The notes beneath the pieces are model-generated. The model was given only the letters and a program-made list of their open reading frames with translations. It made no database searches and had not been told where the DNA came from. This document shows positions 1-6,828 of a stretch of 10,940 nt of DNA, in pieces. Where the stretch lies: NCBI GenBank assembly GCA_009702845.1, contig WLHG01000019.1, positions 1-10,940 on the forward strand. Direction: 5' to 3'. The translations under genes and the position numbers were made by a program. Every line of letters begins with the position of its first letter. Position 1 is the stretch's first letter. Source of the stretch: Actinomycetota bacterium. Its GTDB lineage: Bacteria > Actinomycetota > Actinomycetes > Nanopelagicales > Nanopelagicaceae.

Positions 1-1
1 G

Positions 2-127
2 GCCTTTAACCTTGGGCCTAAAGGCGCTCATCAAAAAGGGCGTCAGGAATGCACGCAGTACGCCATAGGGGAGGTTGTTGAGCACCTCTCTAATTTACCT
101 GTTATTGCCCCGTATGACACTATCTGA
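2..127 (+). CDS. C-terminal end of an unidentified protein (partial)
   Basis: An open frame enters from the left edge and ends at the TGA at 125-127, giving the last 41 residues (it ends VIAPYDTI). The stretch is hydrophilic, with a basic GPKGAHQKGRQ segment and then an amphipathic run EVVEHLSNLPVIAPYD. I do not recognise the family from so short a piece. The next gene's GTG begins 2 bases after the stop, and the gene after that overlaps by 4 bases, so this is probably the upstream member of a three-gene operon. That it is coding rests on the open frame, the protein-like composition and the tight junction. Confidence 0.5.
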   Translation, partial: AFNLGPKGAHQKGRQECTQYAIGEVVEHLSNLPVIAPYDTI

Positions 128-129
128 GG

Positions 130-393
130 GTGAGCAAAGATCCGTTAAATCCGCTGGGCGATGAATCCGATGAGGAGGAGTTGATCCGTAGCGAGTTTGA
201 GGCCATTGTCTCTGGCCTCTCCCTCGATGAGTCTGCGCCCACAACCTATCTAGAAGAGCTTGATCGCAACAATCACTTCCTGCCCCCAAACCCGCCTTCA
301 CAAACTCCGCGCTCCTTTTATTATTCGGCCAAGCGCGCAGTTCTGCGTTGGCTCAAACGTCCCTTCCACGATGATGACGGAGTTGCACTGTGA
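130..393 (+). CDS. Small acidic protein of unknown function, 87 aa
   Basis: I do not recognise this protein. Residues 1-48 are strongly acidic (a DESDEEE run near residue 11, many E and D after it). A proline-rich FLPPNPPSQTP segment follows at about 50-60, then a basic, aromatic tail (SFYYSAKRAVLRWLKRP) and a final acidic DDD. The basic tail could bind membrane or nucleic acid, but it is too short and charged for a clear transmembrane helix. The start is a GTG 2 bases after the previous stop, with no convincing Shine-Dalgarno sequence. The stop overlaps the next start (GTGA, 390-393), which supports both reading frame and operon. Many actinobacterial small proteins have an acidic head and a PPxPP motif, but I cannot assign it to a named family. 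Confidence 0.7.
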   Translation: MSKDPLNPLGDESDEEELIRSEFEAIVSGLSLDESAPTTYLEELDRNNHFLPPNPPSQTPRSFYYSAKRAVLRWLKRPFHDDDGVAL

Positions 394-1373
394 AAAATTT
401 TAAGTGGGGAGTTTTAGGAACTGGTGGAATCGCTGCGGCATTTGTCGATGACTTATTACGTGCTGAGGGGCATGAAGTTATCGCCGTTGGTTCGCGTACT
501 TTAAGCAAAGCTGAAGAGTTCACCAAAGATATTCCAACAGCAACTGCATATGGAAGTTATAAGGATTTAGTGAACGATCCAAACGTTGATGCAATTTATG
601 TTGCGACACCTCACCCGTCACATGAAGAGCACACAATGCTGGCTCTTTCCGCTGGTAAACCTGTCTTGTGTGAAAAGCCATTTGCAATCTCTGCTAAACA
701 AGCACAGGCGATGATTAACTGTGCTAAAGAAAATAACGTCGCACTCCTTGAGGCGATGTGGACACGTTACTTACCTCATATTGCAGTTGTGAGAGAGATC
801 CTTTCAAGCGGAGTTCTTGGAAAGATCGAAATGGTCGAGGCCGATCACGGACAACGCCTTGCCGATCAAAATATTGTGCGCATAGTAGATCCACAACTAG
901 CTGGTGGAGCATTGTTAGATCTTGGAATCTACCCTGTCTCTTTCGCCCATCTTGTACTCGGTGCGCCCTCTTCTATTACTGCGCGCGCAGTAATGACCGA
1001 TCGCGGTGTGGATGCCCAGACAAGTGCAATTTTCGACTATGCCAATGGTGCACAGGCGATAATAAATACAACAATGATTGCCCAGACTCCATGTCGAGCA
1101 GTCGTGAGCGGTCTGCTCGGTCGCCTTGAAATTGATCGCACTTTCTACAACCCCGCCGCGATGCGCGTAGTTCTCTTTGATGGCACTGTCACTGAATATC
1201 CAAATAACTACGTAGGTCATGGATTACGCGAGCAGGCAATCGAGATGGCGCGCGTTGTCGGTGCTGGAGAGCTTGAATCACCACTGATGCCATGGAGTGA
1301 AACGCTCTCCGTTATGCAGGTTATAGATCAGATCAGAGATCAGATAGGCCTTGTCTATCCCTTTGAAAGTTAA
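390..1373 (+). CDS. Gfo/Idh/MocA family NAD(P)-dependent oxidoreductase
   Basis: A 327-residue cytosolic dehydrogenase of the Gfo/Idh/MocA family, which oxidises or reduces sugars, inositols and related polyols using NAD(P). The N-terminal Rossmann fold shows the dinucleotide motif GVLGTGGIA (residues 7-15) and the family CEKP motif at 94-97, whose lysine K96 is the usual catalytic residue. ATPHPSHEEH (72-81) is also typical. The C-terminal domain has EAMWTRYLP (121-129) and GGALLDLGIYPV (172-183), a signature of the dihydrodiol/D-xylose dehydrogenase-like branch. Length is normal for that branch. The GTG start overlaps the previous stop by 4 bases and has a GGAG about 7 bases upstream. Its stop overlaps that of the convergent glucokinase gene. 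The exact substrate cannot be read from sequence; a sugar is likely. Confidence 0.92.
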   Translation: MKNFKWGVLGTGGIAAAFVDDLLRAEGHEVIAVGSRTLSKAEEFTKDIPTATAYGSYKDLVNDPNVDAIYVATPHPSHEEHTMLALSAGKPVLCEKPFAISAKQAQAMINCAKENNVALLEAMWTRYLPHIAVVREILSSGVLGKIEMVEADHGQRLADQNIVRIVDPQLAGGALLDLGIYPVSFAHLVLGAPSSITARAVMTDRGVDAQTSAIFDYANGAQAIINTTMIAQTPCRAVVSGLLGRLEIDRTFYNPAAMRVVLFDGTVTEYPNNYVGHGLREQAIEMARVVGAGELESPLMPWSETLSVMQVIDQIRDQIGLVYPFES

Positions 1374-1405
1374 AGACGCGCTAAATCGGCAACGCCGACA
1401 AGGCC
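1347..1405. repeat. 9-bp inverted repeat straddling the oxidoreductase/glucokinase stops
   Basis: GGCCTTGTC (1347-1355) and GACAAGGCC (1397-1405) are perfect inverted repeats on either side of the shared stop region at 1370-1373. Inside the right half is a small hairpin TCGGC-AAC-GCCGA (1386-1398), which on the minus strand is followed by TTT. The structure lies wholly in coding sequence of the two genes. It could serve as a weak terminator for one or both messages, but a 41-base loop makes it poor in form. Confidence 0.3.
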
Positions 1406-2314
1406 GGCTTCATTACCTAACTCTGCAGCAATAATCTGCGGATACGGATGTTTGCCCGCAAAAGGCATTGTGCGCTCTAGAGCCTCGCGAGTTGGCTTCA
1501 ATAAAATCTCTCCTGCATCGATTACTCCCCCGCCGATAACTACGCAGGCTGGATCTAAAATGACAGATAACGTAGCAATGCCAGCACCTAACCATTGTCC
1601 TGTTGTATTAAATGCAGCCAGAGCAACAGGATCGCCATCTCTCGCCGCCTCGGTAATCGCCTTGCCGGTTAAACCTTCAACGCTTCCATCGCCACGTGAT
1701 AATAAATTACGTGCGATCTCGGGGCTCGCGCTAATCGCCTCGCGTGCATGACGTAAAAGTGCATTGCCAGATGCATACTGTTCAAAACAACCGCGTGCGC
1801 CACATCCACATAGATGCCCATCGGGTACGACGCGCATATGCCCGAATTCGGCGGCGATACCAAATGCTCCACGATAGAGCGAGCCATTAACGACAATTCC
1901 CCCACCAATACCTGTACCAACGGTAAGCATCATCATGTGGTCTTGATTTCGACCGGCACCAAACTTTGCCTCACCCCATGCCGCTGCATTTGCATCGTTT
2001 TCAATTATTACATCTAGGCCAATTAACTTCGTGAGCTCGGCATCTAAGTTAACGCCATTCCAATCGGCGATATTAGGTGTTGCCAACATCGTCTTTCGAT
2101 CTGATGAGACAAAGCCTGCAGCAGAGACTCCTACTGATTCAATATCGTGGCTTTGTATTAACTCTTGTGCAATATCGGCGATGGTCTGCGTTAATGCACT
2201 ACCACCTTGGCGAGGCGTATCTTTTCTAGCCGTTGCTATAACTTTCCCATTTTCATCAACTACGCCACCTAATACTTTTGTACCGCCAACATCTATACCG
2301 ATTGTGTATGACAT
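1370..2314 (-). CDS. glk: ROK-family glucokinase
   Basis: A 314-residue ROK sugar kinase, most likely ATP-dependent glucokinase (glucose to glucose 6-phosphate), cytosolic. Phosphate-binding DVGGTK is at residues 8-13 and the catalytic aspartate lies in ENDANAAAWGE (105-115, D107). GTGIGGG is at 133-139. The ROK zinc signature is complete: H159 in EFGH, then CGCGARGCFEQYAS (169-182) with C169, C171 and C176. There is no N-terminal DNA-binding domain, so it is a kinase and not a ROK repressor. It begins 10 bases after the SRPBCC gene, so the two are probably co-transcribed. A TAGTTT hexamer 7 bases before the ATG (2322-2327) could also give it its own leaderless transcript. In Streptomyces, glkA also follows an SRPBCC gene (from memory), which favours glucokinase over fructokinase or N-acetylmannosamine kinase. 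Confidence 0.92.
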   Translation of the reverse strand: MSYTIGIDVGGTKVLGGVVDENGKVIATARKDTPRQGGSALTQTIADIAQELIQSHDIESVGVSAAGFVSSDRKTMLATPNIADWNGVNLDAELTKLIGLDVIIENDANAAAWGEAKFGAGRNQDHMMMLTVGTGIGGGIVVNGSLYRGAFGIAAEFGHMRVVPDGHLCGCGARGCFEQYASGNALLRHAREAISASPEIARNLLSRGDGSVEGLTGKAITEAARDGDPVALAAFNTTGQWLGAGIATLSVILDPACVVIGGGVIDAGEILLKPTREALERTMPFAGKHPYPQIIAAELGNEAGLVGVADLARL

Positions 2315-2324
2315 AAAATAAAAA

Positions 2325-2762
2325 CTACGACTCGAGCGTTGCTTTAAGTTGAGCTAACGCTTGATCGATAGTTGTCTTTTCCGCCTTTTGTCGCATCATC
2401 GCGGGAATCGGCATGGAGAGTGAGACGGTCAGCTCATATGTAACTTCAGTGCTCTCCTCATCGATGCTCTTAATAATGTAAGCCCCATCCATACCTGTTA
2501 AAAGATCGGCATCATCGAGTGAAAAACTCAATCGCGCCGGAGCCTCTGACCAGTCGTAATCCAAAATAACCCGATCCTTCATCATTCCGGCGTCAATGGT
2601 CATCTTGACCTTGGTGGCCCGGCCCTGATCGTCACGATTTACTACCTCAACGGATTTAATCGAACTAGACCATTCTGGGTAGTTTTCCAGCGCAAATAAC
2701 GCCTCTGTCACTGCGGCTAACGGGGCATCTATCGTGATGGTGGATCTGCTCGAATCGCTCAT
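2325..2762 (-). CDS. SRPBCC (polyketide cyclase/START-like) protein
   Basis: A 145-residue protein of the SRPBCC superfamily, a helix-grip fold that binds hydrophobic ligands. The N-terminal strand STITIDAPLAAVTEALFALENYPEW (7-31) is the standard beta strand plus helix with the YPEW motif. It is followed by alternating strands (VNRDDQGRATKVKMTID; LDYDWSEAPARLSFSLDDADLLTGMDGAYII; STEVTYELTVSLSMPIP) and a long C-terminal helix (about 120-143). No catalytic residue can be assigned. It resembles the mycobacterial Rv2185c type, which also lies beside fadD15. The start lies 55 bases from the divergent ligase start. A GAGGGG stretch is 9-14 bases upstream of the ATG, but a TAACCT hexamer 6 bases before the ATG suggests leaderless transcription. 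Ligand and role are unknown; lipid binding is an inference from fold and neighbours. Confidence 0.88.
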   Translation of the reverse strand: MSDSSRSTITIDAPLAAVTEALFALENYPEWSSSIKSVEVVNRDDQGRATKVKMTIDAGMMKDRVILDYDWSEAPARLSFSLDDADLLTGMDGAYIIKSIDEESTEVTYELTVSLSMPIPAMMRQKAEKTTIDQALAQLKATLES

Positions 2763-2768
2763 GGCCCA

Positions 2769-2774
2769 AGGTTA
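2769..2774 (-). promoter_or_regulatory. Candidate -10 box for the SRPBCC-glk unit (leaderless)
   Basis: Read on the minus strand the hexamer is TAACCT, fitting the actinobacterial TANNNT -10 consensus, and ends 6 bases before the ATG at 2762. At this distance transcription would begin at or next to the start codon. No convincing -35 hexamer is visible 17-19 bases further upstream. Confidence 0.4.
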
Positions 2775-2801
2775 CCCCTCTTCCCTAATTTATAAATCAC
2801 A

Positions 2802-2815
2802 CGCTAGCGTTAGCG
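2802..2815. repeat. Short dyad CGCTA-GCGT-TAGCG before the ligase start
   Basis: Five-base arms CGCTA (2802-2806) and TAGCG (2811-2815) are separated by four bases and end two bases before the ATG. Because it covers the probable -10 box it could be a repressor site. In a leadered transcript it could instead fold next to the start codon. It is short enough to arise by chance. Confidence 0.3.
2805..2810 (+). promoter_or_regulatory. Candidate -10 box for the acyl-CoA ligase gene (leaderless)
   Basis: TAGCGT fits TANNNT and ends 7 bases before the ATG at 2818. There is no Shine-Dalgarno sequence in front of that ATG, which supports a leaderless message. The hexamer lies inside an imperfect dyad (CGCTA-GCGT-TAGCG, 2802-2815) that could act as an operator. 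An alternative AT-rich -10 candidate, TATAAAT at 2791-2797, would give a short leader. Confidence 0.4.
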
Positions 2816-2817
2816 CC

Positions 2818-4608
2818 ATGAATGAAATTAACAACCCTGCCCTCGTCCCTGCGGCAACTGCCGGAAATCTTACAAATCTCATCGCAGAGCGCGCCTGGTT
2901 TGAACCAGAGCGCATCATTATGTCGCGCCCTCTGGGTGATGGTTGGCAAAGTGTCACTGCGAAAGAGGCAGAGGCTCAGATTCGCGAAACCGCGAAGGGT
3001 CTAATCGCAGCTGGTGTGCAGATTGGTGATCGCGTGGCGATTATGTCGCGGACACGCTATGAGTGGACGATTTTAGATTTCGCAATCTGGTTTGCAGGCG
3101 GCGTCGTTGTTCCTGTTTATGACACATCTTCAGCCGAGCAGGTCGATTGGATTCTTAACGACTCCTCAACAGTTGCAATCATCGTAGAAACTCCAGCTCT
3201 GCGTGATTTAGTTAAGAGCGTTCAGCCATCACATACAAAGCATGTCTGGATAATGACTGAAGATGTATTGAGTACCCTCAAGGCGGCAGGTGCACATATA
3301 AGCGATGACGAGATTGATCGCCGTCGCAACTCATTAGTACCTGACACGCTTGCAACAATTATCTACACATCTGGCACGACAGGAAAACCAAAGGGTGTAT
3401 CCCTCACCCACAGCAACTTTTTATCTGAGTGTGGCAACGTTGTTCAAGGCGCCGCTGACTTATTTCTAAAGCCAGGTGGATCTACACTTCTATTCTTACC
3501 TATAGCTCACGTATTTGGCCGCATGGTTGAGATCGGAGCAATCTCTGCCGGTCTTCATCTAGCTCACTGCAGTGATCCAGTCGGGCGACTTCCCATGGAT
3601 TTGGCATCTTTTAAGCCAACTTTCGTTCTTGCCGTTCCGCGTATATTTGAAAAGATCTATAACGGAGCCGAAGCACGCGCTGAAGCCGCTGGTAAGGGCA
3701 AGATTTTTCGAAAGGCTGCAGATGTTGCAATTGCTTACTCTGAAAGCCTTGATAAGAAATCAGTCTCACCTTTGTTATCAATCAAACACAAACTCTTCGA
3801 CAAGTTGGTCTACTCCAAGATTCGCGCTGGAATGGGCGGGCGAGTCGAGGCCGCGATTTCAGGAGGAGCGCCTCTGGGGGTTCGCCTCGGCCATTTTTAT
3901 CGAGGCGCCGGAATTACAATTCTTGAGGGATACGGCTTAACCGAAACAACAGCTGGTGCGACCTTGAACCTCAGTGGTGCACACCGCGTTGGCTCAGTTG
4001 GGCGTCCAGTACCTGGAACATCTATAAAAATCGCAGATGATGGCGAGGTTCTCATTCGCGGCTCGATTGTGATGCGTGGGTACTGGAACAATGAAGCTGC
4101 CGATAAAGAAGTCTTTACAAGTGATCGTTGGTTCCAATCAGGAGATCTTGGAAAATTAGATGATGAAGGCTTCCTCTACATAGTCGGTCGCAAGAAAGAG
4201 TTAATTGTTACCGCTGGAGGAAAGAATGTTGCACCTGCCGTACTTGAAGATCGTCTTCGTGCGCATCCGCTTGTTAGTCAATGCATGGTCGTTGGCGACA
4301 ACCAACCATTTATTGCATCCCTCGTCACAATTGACCAAGATGCATTGAAATCTTGGGTGGCAAATCACAATAAGGCGGGTGCCTCAATGACTGATCTGGC
4401 AAATGATCCAGATCTGATCTCTGTTATTCAAACTGCAGTCGATGATGCCAATAAGGCCGTGAGTAAAGCTGAATCAATTCGCAAATTTATTATCTTGCCA
4501 ACTGATTTTACAATCGCGGGCGGGCACCTAACAGCAAAGCTTTCGATGAAGCGAGCGGTAATAGCCAAAGAGTTTGCCAAGGAGATTGAACAACTCTTCA
4601 CTAAGTAA
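2818..4608 (+). CDS. Long-chain fatty-acid--CoA ligase (AMP-forming, FadD15-like)
   Basis: A 596-residue ANL-superfamily ligase that activates long-chain fatty acids to acyl-CoA via acyl-AMP. Motifs in order: P-loop YTSGTTGKPKG (183-193), LPIAHVFGR (227-235), ISGGAPLG (347-354), GYGLTET (371-377), SGDLG (441-445) with adenosine-binding D443, and hinge GRKKELIVTAGGKNV (457-471). LPIAHVFGR, ISGGAPLG and KNVAPAVLE mark the long-chain branch. I chose the ATG at 2818: an in-frame ATG at 2734 would lie inside the divergent SRPBCC gene and add 28 unlike residues, while 2818 is preceded by a -10-like hexamer. The C-terminal motif LTAKLSMKR (571-579) differs from the usual LTPTxKxKR: Ser stands where the catalytic Lys is expected. 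The adjacency to SRPBCC and pimB' matches fadD15 (Rv2187) of M. tuberculosis. The kinase gene starts 4 bases after the stop. Confidence 0.93.
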   Translation: MNEINNPALVPAATAGNLTNLIAERAWFEPERIIMSRPLGDGWQSVTAKEAEAQIRETAKGLIAAGVQIGDRVAIMSRTRYEWTILDFAIWFAGGVVVPVYDTSSAEQVDWILNDSSTVAIIVETPALRDLVKSVQPSHTKHVWIMTEDVLSTLKAAGAHISDDEIDRRRNSLVPDTLATIIYTSGTTGKPKGVSLTHSNFLSECGNVVQGAADLFLKPGGSTLLFLPIAHVFGRMVEIGAISAGLHLAHCSDPVGRLPMDLASFKPTFVLAVPRIFEKIYNGAEARAEAAGKGKIFRKAADVAIAYSESLDKKSVSPLLSIKHKLFDKLVYSKIRAGMGGRVEAAISGGAPLGVRLGHFYRGAGITILEGYGLTETTAGATLNLSGAHRVGSVGRPVPGTSIKIADDGEVLIRGSIVMRGYWNNEAADKEVFTSDRWFQSGDLGKLDDEGFLYIVGRKKELIVTAGGKNVAPAVLEDRLRAHPLVSQCMVVGDNQPFIASLVTIDQDALKSWVANHNKAGASMTDLANDPDLISVIQTAVDDANKAVSKAESIRKFIILPTDFTIAGGHLTAKLSMKRAVIAKEFAKEIEQLFTK

Positions 4609-4612
4609 AAAT

Positions 4613-5095
4613 ATGAGCGTTAATGAGCGAGTTAGACTCGCACAAGAGTTACATGATGGAATAGCTCAAGATCTAGTTGGGCTTGGATACTCCATTGACT
4701 CTCTCATTGCCACGCCTGGTACTCCAGTTGAGATTCGTAGTGAACTGCGCTCTGTGCGCTTTGCAATAACGGATTTGGTTGACAAAGTTCGCGCCGAAAT
4801 CTTTGCACTGCGCGAGAGCACCGAAAGCCTGCCTTCACGATATGAGGCATCGACGAGTTATGAGCTGCAGAGGGTTTTTGCTGAGCTATTACGCAATGTG
4901 CAGGAACACTCACATGCAACCTCGATAACGCTCTCCCTTCACGATAATGGCATCGGCGGAACCGTGAAAAAGAAGGGCCACCATGGATTAGTTGGCATCG
5001 ACGAGCGAGTACGAGATTTGAATGGGAGCTTGGATATCCAATCAACTGATGCGGGTACGCATGTCTCCATAACCGTGCCTTGGGTAAATAAGTGA
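4613..5095 (+). CDS. Miniature NarL/DesK-type histidine kinase without sensor domain
   Basis: A 160-residue soluble protein with only the two core domains of a HisKA_3 histidine kinase. The phosphoacceptor helix is RVRLAQELHDGIAQDLVGLGYSID with H14. A second helix (about 39-69) completes the dimerisation hairpin. The ATP-binding part has the N box ELLRNVQEHSHA (91-102, N95), G1 box DNGIGG (111-116), G2 box GHHGLVGIDERV (122-133) and closing strands to 157. There is no sensory, membrane or PAS domain. N95 and D111 are only 16 residues apart, where relatives usually have nearer 28, so a strand and turn appear to be missing. I chose the ATG at 4613, 4 bases after the ligase stop; the in-frame ATG at 4574 lies inside the ligase gene. 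Its TGA overlaps the GTG of the response regulator, its likely partner. The input signal is unknown, possibly a separate protein. Confidence 0.85.
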   Translation: MSVNERVRLAQELHDGIAQDLVGLGYSIDSLIATPGTPVEIRSELRSVRFAITDLVDKVRAEIFALRESTESLPSRYEASTSYELQRVFAELLRNVQEHSHATSITLSLHDNGIGGTVKKKGHHGLVGIDERVRDLNGSLDIQSTDAGTHVSITVPWVNK

Positions 5096-5706
5096 CTAGC
5101 GTCGTTATTATCGATGACCATGCAGTTGTTCGAGAGGGCTTGCATCGAGCACTTACTACCCATGGTTATGATATTTCCGCCGAGGCGGCCAACATTGCCG
5201 AAGCGCGCGCACAGATCGCCCACGTTAACCCAGATGTAATAGTTGTGGATTTGAATCTTCCAGATGGCAGCGGCTTTGAATTAATTTCATGGGCACGGGC
5301 CATCTCAAAAAGCTTAGGGATCGTCGTACTTACTCTTAATGAGACTGATGCACATTTGTTGGCAGCCATGAATGCTGGAGCCAGTGCTTACATTCTCAAG
5401 AGTGCTCCCATGAGTGAATTAGTTGCGGCGGTGGAGCACTCGATTAAATCTCCCCTTAGTTTTAGCGCGAAAGGCATACCCGCTGCAATTAAGGCGACGA
5501 CTGCACGATTTAACTTAACTGCCCGAGAGTTTGATGTGCTTGGACTTTTACCTAGCGGTGCATCCACACAGGCAATAGCTTCGGCGTTATTTCTTAGTCA
5601 AGCGACGGTTAAGACGCATTTAGCATCGATTTTTAGAAAGCTTGAGGTAGAGAACCGAACAGCGGCTGTAGGTAAAGCGCGAAAACATAATCTAGTTGTT
5701 GATTAA
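5092..5706 (+). CDS. NarL/FixJ-family response regulator (LuxR-type HTH)
   Basis: A 204-residue DNA-binding response regulator. The receiver domain (1 to about 120) has the acidic pair D8-D9, phosphoacceptor D53 in VVDLNLPDGSG, T81 and K103 (AYILKSA), all the expected phosphorylation residues. The output domain (about 140-200) is a LuxR/GerE helix-turn-helix: LTAREFDVLGLLPSG, then ALFLSQATVKTHLASIFRKLEVENRTAAV. The GTG start overlaps the kinase stop (GTGA, 5092-5095), so the pair is translationally coupled and surely cognate. Together with the acyl-CoA ligase they form one plus-strand unit. The 3' end overlaps that of the convergent pimB' gene by 15 bases. Targets are not visible; genes for envelope lipids nearby are plausible candidates by position only. 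Confidence 0.94.
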   Translation: MTSVVIIDDHAVVREGLHRALTTHGYDISAEAANIAEARAQIAHVNPDVIVVDLNLPDGSGFELISWARAISKSLGIVVLTLNETDAHLLAAMNAGASAYILKSAPMSELVAAVEHSIKSPLSFSAKGIPAAIKATTARFNLTAREFDVLGLLPSGASTQAIASALFLSQATVKTHLASIFRKLEVENRTAAVGKARKHNLVVD

Positions 5707-6828
5707 CTTCTCAAACTTTTCGGCCCATATCTGCCAGCGCCACTTTTCAACTATCCAATCACGTCCGGCTTGACCCATCTTCGCTGCACGCTCAGGATCA
5801 TTAAGTAGATTTATAGCGGCAACTGCGATTGCGGCGCTGTCTTGTCCATCTACAACTACTCCGGTAACGCCTTCAATCACGGCATCTGGTGCACCACCTG
5901 ATGCACCGGCAATGACTGGTAGACCGCATGCACTTGCCTCTAAATAAACAATGCCGAGGCCTTCAACTTCTAAGCCTCGAAAACGTGAGCGCGATGGCAT
6001 TGCAAAAACATCCCCGAGACAGATGTACTTGGGTAGTTCTGCATATTGAATTCGGCCTATGAAAGTTACGTAATCCTCAAGTGAGTGTTTCTGCACAAGC
6101 TTTACAAGGTGATCGAGATATGGACCTTCACCTACAAGAACTAGATGTGCCTCCGGGATTTCGTGGACAATTGCGCTCATCGCCTCAATTAAATAATCCT
6201 GCCCCTTTCGATGGACTAAACGTCCCACCGAGACAATGACGCGCTTACCTGTTAATCCAAGTGACTCTCGAAGTATTGTGGCATCAACGGGGGCAAAGTG
6301 ATCTGTATCGATTCCGGGTGCAATCTTGACCATCGCGTTTCCGGCCTTGGGAGTAAGCGAGGCAGAGATGGCCTTTCGCGTGAACTCGCCTAAGTATGTA
6401 AGGGCATCGGTCGTTGATCCGATTCGGCGCATCGCTAATGTAAATGGAAATACCTTCGACCACCACACCTCATGGCCATGCGTTAGCGCAATAATTCTTC
6501 GAGCACCCGCACGCCGTAGCGCAGAGGCCATAATCGCTAGAGGTGCGGCGGCACCAAAAGCTACGGTTTCAATCCCCTCGTGCTTTATTAGCTTCGTAAC
6601 TGCGCGGCTGACCCGCGGCGTTGGCAGCAGAATCTTTGCCCGATCTCGAATGATTCGAACCCCATACTCTGCAAGCCAGGCAGCATCATATTCATGGGTA
6701 TCACCCTGCGCTGAGGTATAAACAATTGTCGATGCATGTGGCAAACGTTGAATCAAACCAATAATGAAGGTTTCGATTCCGCCTGCGCGGGGACCAAAAT
6801 CATTTGTAATAAATAGAGTTCTCTTCAA
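5692..6828 (-). CDS. pimB: GDP-mannose-dependent phosphatidylinositol monomannoside mannosyltransferase (PimB'-like, GT4)
   Basis: A 378-residue GT-B glycosyltransferase of family GT4. PimB' adds the second mannose from GDP-mannose to PIM1 on the cytoplasmic face of the membrane, an early step towards PIM, lipomannan and lipoarabinomannan. The start MKRTLFITNDFGPRAGGIE, the FGAAAPLAIMA segment (91-101), LTHGHEVWWS (115-124), VGRLVHRKGQD (201-211, with R203 and K208) and EVEGLGIVYLEASACGLPVIAG (287-308, EX7E glutamates E289 and E297) closely match what I remember of corynebacterial PimB'. The start codon is TTG, overlapping the stop of the upstream peptidase gene (TTGA) with GGGAG 10 bases upstream; homology at the very N terminus supports it. 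In M. tuberculosis pimB' (Rv2188c) also lies beside fadD15 and close to an NlpC/P60 gene. A different GT4 acceptor is possible but less likely. Confidence 0.88.
   Translation of the reverse strand: MKRTLFITNDFGPRAGGIETFIIGLIQRLPHASTIVYTSAQGDTHEYDAAWLAEYGVRIIRDRAKILLPTPRVSRAVTKLIKHEGIETVAFGAAAPLAIMASALRRAGARRIIALTHGHEVWWSKVFPFTLAMRRIGSTTDALTYLGEFTRKAISASLTPKAGNAMVKIAPGIDTDHFAPVDATILRESLGLTGKRVIVSVGRLVHRKGQDYLIEAMSAIVHEIPEAHLVLVGEGPYLDHLVKLVQKHSLEDYVTFIGRIQYAELPKYICLGDVFAMPSRSRFRGLEVEGLGIVYLEASACGLPVIAGASGGAPDAVIEGVTGVVVDGQDSAAIAVAAINLLNDPERAAKMGQAGRDWIVEKWRWQIWAEKFEKLINN

Noticed and set aside
758..1220. Overlapping long open frames on both strands inside the oxidoreductase gene
   Set aside because: They show low-complexity or Cys/Ser/Arg-rich translations without motifs, while the Gfo/Idh/MocA frame is complete and conserved.
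1326..1342. Three close GATCA repeats near the end of the oxidoreductase gene
   Set aside because: They encode an ordinary helix (IDQIRDQIG) and result from repeated Asp-Gln and Ile codons; there is no sign of a binding-site array.
1452..2321. Plus-strand open frames opposite the ROK glucokinase
   Set aside because: These are antisense shadows of a gene with every ROK motif intact.
2734..2817. N-terminal extension of the acyl-CoA ligase from an ATG at 2734
   Set aside because: It would overlap the divergent SRPBCC gene and its promoter, and the 28 added residues do not look like the family. The ATG at 2818 has a -10-like hexamer at leaderless distance.
4574..4612. Earlier start of the histidine kinase at 4574
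   Set aside because: It lies inside the ligase gene in another frame and adds 13 unrelated residues. The ATG at 4613 sits just after the ligase stop.
5638..5718. Imperfect inverted repeat (AAGCTTGAG / CTCAAACTT) around the third convergent junction
   Set aside because: It has one mismatch and a loop of over 60 bases with no T tract, so it is not a credible terminator.
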